A stretch of 13,110 nt of DNA from an uncultured Paraburkholderia sp. (GTDB lineage: Bacteria > Pseudomonadota > Gammaproteobacteria > Burkholderiales > Burkholderiaceae): positions 1-13,110 of the forward strand of contig CALFSF010000197.1 of the NCBI GenBank assembly GCA_937917025.1, read 5' to 3'. The translations under genes and the position numbers were made by a program. Positions 1 through 6,802 of this stretch are shown here, one piece after another. Under the pieces are notes generated by a model. It was not told the origin of the DNA and did not search any database. It saw nothing but the letters and a program-made list of their open reading frames with translations. Position 1 is the first letter of the stretch; each line of letters opens with the position of its first letter.

Positions 1-2292
1 CCTGCGCCGGAGCCAGCCTGGGCACGTTCGCCGATCAGTGCTCCACGCGTGAGGCCACCGGCGAGCGTGCAGGAAACGCTGCGCGGCATCGAGGAAAACG
101 CGGCCCGCTGGACGACGCTTGCGGGCGCGGGCCTCGCGCGCATCAACGCGACCGAAGCCGGTAGCGCCGGTGCGAATGCGGCGCCAGGATCGAACGCTCC
201 CGATCGTGCGGGCGACGAACCGACGTACACGGCGCCAGTACACGAACCGTCGGCCGACCCGGTATGCGCTATTTCCACCGCGGTGGAAATCCCGCTCGCA
301 CCCGCGTCGTCGCCCGACGCGCCCGCGGAACATCACAGTGCGCAACAAAACGACGCCGGGGCCGGTCCGCCCGTCACCGCGACCGTCGCACCAGTCGCAC
401 CAGTCGCAGTTGCGTCGGTCATCGCCCCGTGGGACTCCACGGAGGAAGACATCGACGACGTCGCCGCAATGCGAACCGGCTCGTCGACGGCATCGCACCA
501 TCACACGTCGACGCCGGCACATGGCGACGCCACGTCACATCCCGTCGCACCGTCGCTACACATCGTGAGCGCGAGCGAAGACGCAATTCCAGCGCGATCC
601 GCTCCGTCGAACATCGTTCGCTTTCCTGGCGCACCGCTCGCCGCGACGACGCCGGACCTCGCCACCGCACCCGTCGACCCCCTGAACGAGCCCGAAGGCG
701 AAGAAGCAATCCTCGACGTCCCCGAAACCCCGTCCGCGTCGCCTGTCATCACGCCGGCGCCGCCACGCGGCCACGCACCGACCGGTTTCGAATTCCACGC
801 GCCGGCGGCATCGAAGATCGAGTTGCCTTCGCTCGATCTGCTCGAACGCACCTCGTCCGACGTCGAACCGATCGCGGACGAACAGCTCGCGGAAACCGGC
901 CAGCTGATCGAGCAGCGTCTGCAGGAATTCAAGGTGCCGGTGACGGTGGTCGGCGCGTCGGCCGGTCCCGTGATCACGCGCTTCGAGGTCGAACCCGCGC
1001 TCGGCGTGCGCGGCAGTCAGATCGTCGGGCTGATGAAGGATCTGTCGCGCGGTCTGGGGCTTACGTCGATCCGCGTGGTCGAGACGATTCCCGGCAAGAC
1101 CTGCATGGGGCTCGAACTGCCGAACGCGAAACGCCAGATGATCCGCCTGTCGGAAATTCTCGAAGCGGACGTCTACCAGAACTCGCGCTCGAACCTGACG
1201 CTCGCGATGGGCAAGGACATCACCGGGCATCCGGTGGTCGCCGATCTGGCGAAGGCGCCGCACATGCTGGTCGCGGGCACGACCGGCTCGGGCAAGTCGG
1301 TGGCGATCAACGCGATGATCGTCTCGCTGCTCTACAAGGCGACGCCCGAGGAAGTGCGCCTCATCATGATCGATCCGAAGATGCTGGAACTGTCGGTCTA
1401 CGAAGGCATTCCGCATCTGCTCGCGCCCGTCGTCACCGACATGAAGCTCGCCGCGAACGCGCTCAACTGGTGCGTCGGCGAGATGGAAAAACGCTACCGG
1501 CTGATGTCGGCCGTCGGCGTGCGCAATCTGGCGGGCTTCAACCAGAAGATCCGCGACGCCGAGGCGCACGGCAAGAAGCTCGGCAACCCGTTCTCGCTGA
1601 CGCCCGAAGCACCGGAGCCGCTCGCGCCGCTGCCGCTGATCGTGGTCGTCATCGACGAGCTCGCCGACCTGATGATGGTCGCCGGCAAGAAGATCGAAGA
1701 GCTGATCGCGCGCCTCGCGCAGAAGGCGCGCGCCGCCGGCATTCACCTGATTCTCGCGACGCAGCGTCCATCGGTGGACGTCATCACGGGCCTCATCAAG
1801 GCGAACATTCCGACGCGCGTCGCGTTCCAGGTGTCGTCGAAGATCGACTCGCGCACGATTCTCGACCAGATGGGCGCGGAGTCGCTGCTCGGCCAGGGCG
1901 ACATGCTGTTCCTGCCGCCCGGCACGGGTTATCCGCAGCGCGTGCATGGCGCTTACGTCGAAGACGAAGAAGTGCACCGCATCGTCGAGCATCTGAAGCA
2001 GTTCGGCGAGCCGCAGTACGAGGAAGGCATTCTCGACGGCCCGGCAACCGAAGGCGCGGCGCAGGACCTGTTCGGCGAAGCACCGGATGCCGAAGCCGAT
2101 CCGCTTTACGACGAAGCGGTCGCGTTCGTCGTGCGGACACGGCGCGCGTCGATCTCGTCGGTGCAGCGGCAACTGCGCATCGGCTACAACCGCGCGGCGC
2201 GGCTCGTCGAGCAGATGGAAACCGCCGGGCTGGTTTCGGCGATGGGCATCAACGGCAGTCGTGAAGTGCTGGCGCCCGGACCCGCCGAGTAA
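1..2292 (+). CDS. ftsK: DNA translocase FtsK, C-terminal part (5' end outside window)
   Basis: FtsK/SpoIIIE-family ATPase that pumps double-stranded DNA at the division septum, helping to resolve and segregate the chromosome terminus. The frame is open from base 1, so the GTG at 49 is probably internal and the N-terminal membrane domain lies outside the window. Numbered from base 1 (763 residues seen), residues 1 to about 265 are a Pro/Ala/Asp-rich linker with a His-rich patch. The alpha/beta motor follows, with Walker A GTTGSGKS at 426-433 and Walker B VVVIDELAD with the acidic pair at 552-553. The last ~64 residues form the winged-helix gamma domain, which in this family reads polar KOPS-type sites and contacts XerD. 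The long linker suggests the larger of two FtsK paralogues often found in Burkholderiales; that is inference. A GC-rich hairpin follows the stop. Family assignment is very secure. Confidence 0.96.
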   Translation, partial: PAPEPAWARSPISAPRVRPPASVQETLRGIEENAARWTTLAGAGLARINATEAGSAGANAAPGSNAPDRAGDEPTYTAPVHEPSADPVCAISTAVEIPLAPASSPDAPAEHHSAQQNDAGAGPPVTATVAPVAPVAVASVIAPWDSTEEDIDDVAAMRTGSSTASHHHTSTPAHGDATSHPVAPSLHIVSASEDAIPARSAPSNIVRFPGAPLAATTPDLATAPVDPLNEPEGEEAILDVPETPSASPVITPAPPRGHAPTGFEFHAPAASKIELPSLDLLERTSSDVEPIADEQLAETGQLIEQRLQEFKVPVTVVGASAGPVITRFEVEPALGVRGSQIVGLMKDLSRGLGLTSIRVVETIPGKTCMGLELPNAKRQMIRLSEILEADVYQNSRSNLTLAMGKDITGHPVVADLAKAPHMLVAGTTGSGKSVAINAMIVSLLYKATPEEVRLIMIDPKMLELSVYEGIPHLLAPVVTDMKLAANALNWCVGEMEKRYRLMSAVGVRNLAGFNQKIRDAEAHGKKLGNPFSLTPEAPEPLAPLPLIVVVIDELADLMMVAGKKIEELIARLAQKARAAGIHLILATQRPSVDVITGLIKANIPTRVAFQVSSKIDSRTILDQMGAESLLGQGDMLFLPPGTGYPQRVHGAYVEDEEVHRIVEHLKQFGEPQYEEGILDGPATEGAAQDLFGEAPDAEADPLYDEAVAFVVRTRRASISSVQRQLRIGYNRAARLVEQMETAGLVSAMGINGSREVLAPGPAE
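385..411 (+). repeat. Three near-identical 9-nt tandem units in the ftsK linker
   Basis: GTCGCACCA occurs at 385-393 and 394-402, followed by a degenerate third copy at 403-411 (GTCGCAGTT). The units encode a Val-Ala-Pro repeat in the low-complexity linker. Because the unit is a multiple of three, copy-number change would alter linker length without breaking the frame. Confidence 0.7.
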
Positions 2293-2314
2293 CCGCGAAG
2301 CGACCGCGCTACCT

Positions 2315-2338
2315 CACGGCATCACGGCGTCACGGCAT
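2315..2338. repeat. Three tandem 8-bp units after ftsK
   Basis: CACGGCAT, CACGGCGT and CACGGCAT lie head to tail between the ftsK stop and the following hairpin, with one base differing in the middle copy. Similar CGTCA/CGCCGTCA-type short repeats occur in the gaps at 3762-3776 and 11281-11306. No function is evident. Confidence 0.6.
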
Positions 2339-2339
2339 C

Positions 2340-2369
2340 GCGGGGCGCAGGAGGACGCGCCCCGCTCTT
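2340..2369 (+). terminator. Probable ftsK terminator hairpin
   Basis: A perfect 9-bp GC-rich stem (GCGGGGCGC at 2340-2348, GCGCCCCGC at 2357-2365) encloses an 8-nt loop and is followed on the plus strand by TCTT. The U tract is short, so this is a weak intrinsic terminator or a stabilising 3' hairpin. It lies 47 bases past the ftsK stop and just beyond the stop of the convergent lactonase gene, so it may serve both. Confidence 0.55.
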
Positions 2370-2374
2370 GCGGT

Positions 2375-3604
2375 CTAGTTCGGCGCGACCAGCTTGAAAT
2401 CCACCGGCGCCGGGATATCGAAGCGCTTCGGGTTCGCGTCGAGCAGTCCGGTCTGCGCGTCGCGGCGGAATACATAGACCGTATCGCTGTTCTGGTTGCC
2501 GACGATCAGCCACTTGCCGGTCGGATCGATCGCGAATTCGCGTGGCGACGCACCGAGGCTCGACTGATGCCCGACGAGCTTCAGATGCCCGCTGGCCGGA
2601 TCGACCGCGAAGATCACGATCTCGTTCGCGTCACCGCGATTGGTCACGTAGACAAAGCGCCCATCCGGCGACAGATGGATCGCCGAGCCGCCCACCGCGC
2701 CCTTGAAACCGGGCTTCGTGAGCGGGAGCGACTGCAGCAGCGTGAGCTTGCCGTCGTCATGGCGCAACGTGTCGACGGTCGCCCCCATCTCGCTTGTCAG
2801 GTACGCATACCTGCCGTTTGGGCCGAACACCAGATGACGCGGGCCGGAGCCGGGTTTCAGCGTCGTGTAGCGCGTTTGCGTGGGCCCGAACAGGCCGCGG
2901 CTGCCATCTGGCGTATAGCGATACGAATAAACCTTGTCCGCGCCGAGATCCTGCACGAAGAGATAATGGCCATCCGGCGAAAAGACCGTGGAATGCACGT
3001 GCGCATTGTCCTGCCGCCCCTTCACCGGCCCCCCGCCCTCATGATGAACGGTGAGCACCGCCGCGCCAACCTGGCCGTCCGGCTGAAGCGGAAACACCGA
3101 GAAGCTGCCGCCGGGGTCGGCCGCGATCGAATAGTTGGCGGTCAACAGATACCTGCCGTCCGGCGAGATGCTCAGATAACACGGGTCGTTGCCTTCCGAT
3201 GAAACGCGGTTCAGAAACGTGAGTTGCCCGCTTTGAGGATCGAAGCCGAACGCGCTGACGCCGCCATGCTGGTCCGCCGGTCCATTATCGCCAGGCAGCT
3301 CGTTGACCGCATACACGTGGCGCCGGTCGCCGCTCACCACCAGATACGACGGATTCACCGTCTTCGCCGACGAAACGGCCGTCATGTCGCCGGTCTTCGT
3401 ATCGAAGCGGTACACGTAGATGCCTTCACTCCTGCCGGCCGTATAGGTGCCGACCAGCAGGTCATACACGCCATCGGCAGGGACGGCGGCGCCCTGGGCA
3501 AGCGCCTGGGTTGCAACGATAGAGACCATGAGTACGAAACCTTTTATGATCGAGCGGACAGACCGTGGCACGGCAAATGCTGCTGCGCGATGACGGAAAT
3601 GCAT
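2375..3604 (-). CDS. Exported beta-propeller lactonase (6-phosphogluconolactonase/YbhE family)
   Basis: A 409-residue seven-bladed beta-propeller of the Lactonase family (Pfam Lactonase, PF10282), whose members hydrolyse sugar lactones. E. coli Pgl, the reference member, acts on 6-phosphogluconolactone in the cytosol. Family landmarks are GTYT at 52-55, NPSYL at 84-88, AHVHS at 201-205 and GPRHLVFGPNG at 254-264, plus repeated SPDGR/PTGKW blade motifs. Residues 1-36 form a signal peptide: basic start, hydrophobic core at about 19-32, then ALA before Gln37. The product is therefore probably periplasmic and may act on free aldonolactones rather than a phosphorylated one. I chose the ATG at 3604 because AAAGGAG sits 6 bases upstream; the frame runs upstream to 3745, but those starts lack a good ribosome site and would bury the signal peptide. 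Transcribed alone, divergent from the DUF3096 gene. Exact substrate unknown. Confidence 0.88.
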   Translation of the reverse strand: MHFRHRAAAFAVPRSVRSIIKGFVLMVSIVATQALAQGAAVPADGVYDLLVGTYTAGRSEGIYVYRFDTKTGDMTAVSSAKTVNPSYLVVSGDRRHVYAVNELPGDNGPADQHGGVSAFGFDPQSGQLTFLNRVSSEGNDPCYLSISPDGRYLLTANYSIAADPGGSFSVFPLQPDGQVGAAVLTVHHEGGGPVKGRQDNAHVHSTVFSPDGHYLFVQDLGADKVYSYRYTPDGSRGLFGPTQTRYTTLKPGSGPRHLVFGPNGRYAYLTSEMGATVDTLRHDDGKLTLLQSLPLTKPGFKGAVGGSAIHLSPDGRFVYVTNRGDANEIVIFAVDPASGHLKLVGHQSSLGASPREFAIDPTGKWLIVGNQNSDTVYVFRRDAQTGLLDANPKRFDIPAPVDFKLVAPN

Positions 3605-3687
3605 GACGGGCTCCTTTGACATCGTTCCGGTTTGACTGGTGTCACTGGTCTGCCACGCGCCCTGTGTGATTGTTCTGTGTTTCGGCA

Positions 3688-3693
3688 AGTATA
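3688..3693 (-). promoter_or_regulatory. Candidate -10 element for the lactonase gene
   Basis: Read on the minus strand this is TATACT, five of six matches to the sigma-70 -10 consensus, about 84 bases upstream of the chosen ATG. No convincing -35 hexamer is visible at 16-18 bases, so the assignment is tentative. Confidence 0.35.
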
Positions 3694-3761
3694 GAAGCGT
3701 TGCGCCGGAGCGCACAGCCGGAAAGACTTCGTGCGAGGCGGGCACCGGCCACGCGGCGCGG

Positions 3762-3776
3762 CGTCACGTCACGTCA
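3762..3776. repeat. Three tandem CGTCA units
   Basis: CGTCA is repeated exactly three times head to tail in the 238-base divergent gap between the lactonase and DUF3096 genes. It may be a simple-sequence slip or part of a regulator site; nothing else in the sequence decides between these. Confidence 0.5.
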
Positions 3777-3842
3777 CTGCTTCATGCGTATGTCCAGCAG
3801 GTCGTACTTTCAATAAGAACAGTTCCAACCTTTGGAGTTTTC

Positions 3843-3995
3843 ATGAACATCACACTCGGTCTCGGTCCGCTCGTCTCCCTGATCGCCGGCATCCTGATTC
3901 TCGTGATGCCGCGGCTGCTCAACTACATCGTCGCGCTGTATCTGATCATCATCGGGATCATCGGTCTCTTCGGCATGGGCGGCACGCATTTGTGA
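3843..3995 (+). CDS. Small DUF3096 membrane protein
   Basis: A 50-residue, strongly hydrophobic protein with the character of the DUF3096 family (Pfam PF11295), whose function is unknown. Two membrane segments are visible, at about residues 8-22 and 25-47, joined by a short Pro-Arg turn, so it probably forms a helical hairpin in the inner membrane. I chose the ATG at 3843 because TTTGGAG lies about 5 bases upstream and because the family begins with this short MNI-type start; the longer open frame from 3639 has no ribosome site. It stands alone, divergent from the lactonase gene. A GC hairpin at 4085-4109 follows. Family assignment rests on sequence character only. Confidence 0.8.
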   Translation: MNITLGLGPLVSLIAGILILVMPRLLNYIVALYLIIIGIIGLFGMGGTHL

Positions 3996-4084
3996 TTCGT
4001 AGAGGCCGCGGCAGACGTGCGCCGGCGCGCACGCGTTCGTCTCGCGCGCGTGCGGCCGAGGCATTTCGCAGGGTAATCGTGAAC

Positions 4085-4109
4085 ACGGGCGGCGCGGATC
4101 GCCGCCCGT
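4085..4109 (+). terminator. Perfect 10-bp hairpin downstream of the DUF3096 gene
   Basis: ACGGGCGGCG (4085-4094) and CGCCGCCCGT (4100-4109) pair perfectly around a 5-nt loop. It lies between the convergent DUF3096 and 81-residue genes. No U tract follows on either strand, so it is a terminator-like stem rather than a textbook intrinsic terminator. Confidence 0.45.
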
Positions 4110-4126
4110 CGCAGGTCGCGAGACCG

Positions 4127-4145
4127 GCGCCCTCCCGGCGGGCGC
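4127..4145 (-). terminator. Short hairpin abutting the stop of the 81-residue gene
   Basis: GCGCCC (4127-4132) and GGGCGC (4140-4145) form a 6-bp stem with a 7-nt loop, directly beyond the TGA of the minus-strand gene. There is no U tract. It may help end the transcript or protect its 3' end. Confidence 0.3.
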
Positions 4146-4391
4146 TCAGCCGTTCGAAAGCTGGTCGAGGCGCAGCTTGCCCTGCAGCGACAGGCCACCG
4201 ACGGCATAATGACCGTCGCTTTCCTGATAACGCGTGAAGCAGGCGCGTTCGACGAGAAATGCCGCTGCCGTTTCCATCCCGTTGCGGGACAGACCGAGCC
4301 GGTCGGGATCGAGCGGAAGCATCGCGTCGTCGGCGAGGCTGCTGGCGGCGGAGAGTATGGTGATGCAATCCGATTTCGACAGGTTCAGCAT
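4146..4391 (-). CDS. Hypothetical 81-residue protein
   Basis: I do not recognise this protein. It is 81 residues with no signal peptide or membrane segment. The N-terminal part (LSKSDCITILSAASSLADDA) looks helical. The C-terminal part ends in a Tyr-Ala-Val-Gly-Gly-Leu-Ser-Leu-Gln-Gly-Lys-Leu-Arg stretch that looks like two short beta strands, so a small winged-helix-like fold is possible but unproven. I chose the ATG at 4391 because CGAGGA lies about 10 bases upstream; the frame stays open to 4514, but the extension is Cys/Arg-rich and lacks a ribosome site. The ordinary protein-like composition argues for a real gene. It converges on the DUF3096 gene and diverges from the GH15 gene. Confidence 0.6.
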   Translation of the reverse strand: MLNLSKSDCITILSAASSLADDAMLPLDPDRLGLSRNGMETAAAFLVERACFTRYQESDGHYAVGGLSLQGKLRLDQLSNG

Positions 4392-4706
4392 GGCTTCAAT
4401 CCTCGAAAAACAGCGTTGCGTGGAAAGGGTGAAAGCGATACGAAACGGCAGAACAGTGCAACACACGAATATGACAGCGGACGCGGCGCGCAGTGCCCGG
4501 ATCCGGTTTCCCAATTACTGGGCAGACGTCGGGATTGTAAGCACCCATATTTCAAAACGCCAGTCACGGTTACCGATATTTCGTGCTGAACCCGGCGCTT
4601 TCACACGGGTCAACACGGGTCAGTGTCCAAGCCGCCGTGCAGCCTCGCGCGCGAACCCGACTGAACCTCTCCATGCGCCCCCGATGCGCTCCTGATATCT
4701 TTCTCC
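4392..4706. other. Divergent intergenic region between the 81-residue gene and GH15
   Basis: These 315 bases hold no supported gene. They must carry the start signals for both neighbours. Visible structure is a perfect palindrome CCGGATCCGG (4497-4506), two ATATTTC copies in the AT-richer stretch around 4545-4582, and a tandem 10-bp repeat at 4603-4622. No convincing -35/-10 pair was found for either direction. TATCTT at 4696-4701 lies so close to the GH15 ATG that, if used as a -10, the transcript would be nearly leaderless. Confidence 0.5.
4603..4622. repeat. Exact tandem duplication of ACACGGGTCA
   Basis: ACACGGGTCA occurs at 4603-4612 and again immediately at 4613-4622, about 85 bases upstream of the GH15 start. 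Spacing of one helical turn would suit cooperative binding of a regulator to the same DNA face, but no regulator is known for it. Confidence 0.6.
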
Positions 4707-6605
4707 ATGCCCTCACTCATTGAAGATTACGCACTCGTCGGCGATGGCCACACGGCCGCACTGATCGCCCGCAACGGTTCCGTCGACTGGCTCTGCTGGC
4801 CGCGCTTCGATTCCGGCGCGTGCTTCGCGGCGCTCCTCGGCACCGAGGACAACGGCCGCTGGCTGATCGCCCCCGTCGTCGAAGAAGGCGCGCCCGCGCC
4901 CGTCACGTCGCGCCGCTATCGCGGCGAAACGCTGGTTCTCGAAACCGACTTCGAAACCGCTGAAGGCGCGGTCACCGTCATCGATTTCATGCCGCCTGGT
5001 AACGGCACGTCCGAACTCGTGCGGATCGTCGTCGGCAAACGCGGCACCGTGCGCATGCAGATGGAACTGGTGCTGCGCTTCGACTACGGCTACTCGGTGC
5101 CGTGGGTCAGCCGCCTCGCCCGCGACAGCGGCATCAAGGCCATTGTCGGCCCCGACACGGTCGTGCTGCGCACGCCCGTCGACGTGCATGGCGAGAACCT
5201 GCGCACCGTCGCCGAATTCACGGTCGCGGCCGGCGAACGCGTACCGTTCACGCTGACCTACACGGCGTCGCATCTGCGCACGCCGCCCGCGCGCGACCCG
5301 CACACGGCGCTCGCCCGCACCGAGAATCACTGGCTCGAATGGTCGGCGCGCGGCACCGTCACCGGCCGCTGGGCCGAGCCGATCCGCCGCTCGCTGATCA
5401 CGCTGAAAGCGCTCGCCTACGAACCGACGGGCGGCATCGTCGCCGCGCCGACGACCTCCCTGCCCGAACAGCTCGGCGGCACGCGTAACTGGGATTACCG
5501 CTACTGCTGGCTGCGCGACGCGACGATCACGCTGCTCGCGATGATGCGCGGCGGCTACTACGACGAAGCGCGCCTGTGGCGCCAGTGGCTCGGACGCGTG
5601 ATGGCGGGCTCGCCGCAGCAGTTGCAGATCATGTACGGCATCGGCGGCGAGCGGCGGCTGCCGGAGTTCGAACTCGACTGGCTGCCGGGCTACCAGGGCG
5701 CCAAACCGGTGCGGGTCGGCAACAACGCGGTCGACCAGCTGCAACTCGACGTCTACGGCGAAGTGATGAATGCGCTGCATCTGGCGCGCGTCGGTGGCCT
5801 GCAGGCCGACGAGACCGCCTGGAACATCCAGTGCGCGATGCTCGAGCACCTCGAAAATATCTGGAGCCAGCCCGACGAAGGCATCTGGGAGACCCGCGGC
5901 GGCCGCCAGCATTTCACGTTCTCGAAGGTGATGGCGTGGGTCGCGTTCGATCGTGCGATCAAATCGGCCGAATCGTTCGGTCTGCCCGCGCCGCTCGATC
6001 ACTGGCATGCGGTGCGCGCGCAGATTCACGCCGACGTCTGCGAAAAGGGCTTCGATGCCTCGTTGAACGCGTTCACCCAGGTCTATGGCGGCGACGAACT
6101 CGACGCAAGCGTCCTGCTGCTGCCGCTGCTCGGCTTCCTGCCGCCGTCGGACCCGCGCATCGCGGGCACGGTCGCGGGCGTCGAAAAGTTTCTGCTGCAT
6201 GACGGCTTCGTGATGCGCTACCGCACGACCGGATTCGACGACGGACTGCCGCCCGGCGAAGGCACGTTTCTCGCATGCAGTTTCTGGCTGGTGGACAACC
6301 TCGCCTTGCAGGGCCGCGTGAAGGAAGCGACGGCGATGTACGAGCGCCTGCTGTCGCTCGCGAACGATGTCGGGCTGCTTTCCGAGGAATACGACCCGGC
6401 GGCAAAGCGGCTTGTTGGTAATTTTCCCCAGGGCTTCTCCCATGTTGCACTGGTTCATACGGGCCTGAATCTGATGAAACACGAACAGGAAATGGCGAAA
6501 GCCACCGGCCAGCCCGAGCAGGACGGCGCCGCCCCCGGCGGCCCGGCGGACACCGCGCAGGCGGCGCTCCAGGAAGTGCTGCCGGGCGCGTCGCCAAGCC
6601 CTTGA
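4707..6605 (+). CDS. Glycoside hydrolase family 15 protein (glucoamylase/trehalase-like)
   Basis: A 632-residue cytosolic hydrolase with an N-terminal beta-sandwich of the trehalase-like type (about 1-200, opening SLIEDYALVGDGHTAALI) and a GH15 (alpha/alpha)6 barrel (about 215-590). Visible family motifs are NWDYRYCWLRDA at 261-272, YGIGGERRLPEFELDWLPGY at 310-329, GIWETRGG at 392-399 (Glu395 is the likely general acid), LLSEEYDP at 557-564 (Glu560 is the likely general base) and GNFPQGFSH at 571-579. Known relatives release glucose from alpha-glucans, or cleave trehalose in actinobacteria and archaea; the sequence alone does not decide. There is no signal peptide. The C-terminal ~35 residues are a Pro/Ala/Gly-rich tail beyond the catalytic core. 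No clear ribosome site precedes the ATG, but the start matches the family. Confidence 0.92.
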   Translation: MPSLIEDYALVGDGHTAALIARNGSVDWLCWPRFDSGACFAALLGTEDNGRWLIAPVVEEGAPAPVTSRRYRGETLVLETDFETAEGAVTVIDFMPPGNGTSELVRIVVGKRGTVRMQMELVLRFDYGYSVPWVSRLARDSGIKAIVGPDTVVLRTPVDVHGENLRTVAEFTVAAGERVPFTLTYTASHLRTPPARDPHTALARTENHWLEWSARGTVTGRWAEPIRRSLITLKALAYEPTGGIVAAPTTSLPEQLGGTRNWDYRYCWLRDATITLLAMMRGGYYDEARLWRQWLGRVMAGSPQQLQIMYGIGGERRLPEFELDWLPGYQGAKPVRVGNNAVDQLQLDVYGEVMNALHLARVGGLQADETAWNIQCAMLEHLENIWSQPDEGIWETRGGRQHFTFSKVMAWVAFDRAIKSAESFGLPAPLDHWHAVRAQIHADVCEKGFDASLNAFTQVYGGDELDASVLLLPLLGFLPPSDPRIAGTVAGVEKFLLHDGFVMRYRTTGFDDGLPPGEGTFLACSFWLVDNLALQGRVKEATAMYERLLSLANDVGLLSEEYDPAAKRLVGNFPQGFSHVALVHTGLNLMKHEQEMAKATGQPEQDGAAPGGPADTAQAALQEVLPGASPSP

Positions 6606-6647
6606 TTTATTTATATTCCTTACGTGCGACGCAGCACGGTTGTTGCG

Positions 6648-6676
6648 TTGCACAATCGGGGTTTGTCCGATATCAT
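6648..6676 (+). promoter_or_regulatory. Candidate sigma-70 promoter for phaZ
   Basis: TTGCAC (6648-6653) and TATCAT (6671-6676) are separated by 17 bases, with five of six matches in the -10. Transcription would start near 6683, giving a leader of about 120 bases. The -35 lies within TTGTTGCGTTGCACAA (6640-6655), a TGC-rich stretch that could also be a regulator site, for example for a PhaR-type PHB regulator; that is speculation. Confidence 0.4.
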
Positions 6677-6686
6677 GAAATTCCAG

Positions 6687-6698
6687 TATCGGCCGATA
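6687..6698. promoter_or_regulatory. Perfect 12-bp palindrome with an upstream half-site
   Basis: TATCGGCCGATA is a perfect palindrome just past the predicted phaZ transcription start. A further copy of CCGATA at 6667-6672 overlaps the candidate -10 region and forms an inverted pair with TATCGG at 6687-6692. A protein bound here would block the promoter, so this is a candidate operator. Confidence 0.45.
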
Positions 6699-6704
6699 AA
6701 CAAA

Positions 6705-6722
6705 TGGTCCATTAATGAACCA
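6705..6722. promoter_or_regulatory. 18-bp near-perfect palindrome in the phaZ leader
   Basis: TGGTCCATTAATGAACCA pairs at eight of nine positions about its centre; only 6709/6718 mismatch. It is about 80 bases upstream of the phaZ ATG. Size and symmetry fit a homodimeric repressor site better than an RNA terminator, because the centre is AT-rich with no loop. Confidence 0.5.
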
Positions 6723-6802
6723 AAAACCCATAACGGCCCCGCCACAACGCATTGCGCGTTATTGCGCCGCCCTACGCGAACAACACTAACGCTGGAGCAC
6801 CC

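Noticed and set aside
556..2172. A 538-codon minus-strand open frame opposite ftsK
   Set aside because: It is the antisense shadow of the FtsK motor, whose Walker motifs lie on the plus strand; the composition is Arg/His/Asp-rich without domain features.
264..2264. A 666-codon plus-strand frame overlapping ftsK
   Set aside because: Its translation is dominated by Arg, His and Ala and has no motif; it is an out-of-frame product of GC-rich codons.
2087..3202. A 371-codon plus-strand frame crossing from ftsK into the lactonase gene
   Set aside because: It runs through a stop codon, a terminator hairpin and the antisense of the lactonase; no biological unit would be arranged so.
3549..3570. A second TGGCAC-N5-TGC-like sigma-54 motif
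   Set aside because: The -12 part is imperfect (ATGC), and it lies inside the lactonase signal-peptide coding region in antisense orientation.
4696..4709. Leaderless transcript for GH15 using TATCTT as the -10
   Set aside because: There is no -35 partner at a proper distance; absence of a ribosome site alone is too weak to claim it.
4713..6752. A 679-codon open frame on the minus strand opposite the GH15 gene
   Set aside because: Its Arg/His/Ala-rich, repeat-free translation is what the antisense of a high-GC gene gives, no family is recognisable, and the opposite frame has clear GH15 motifs.
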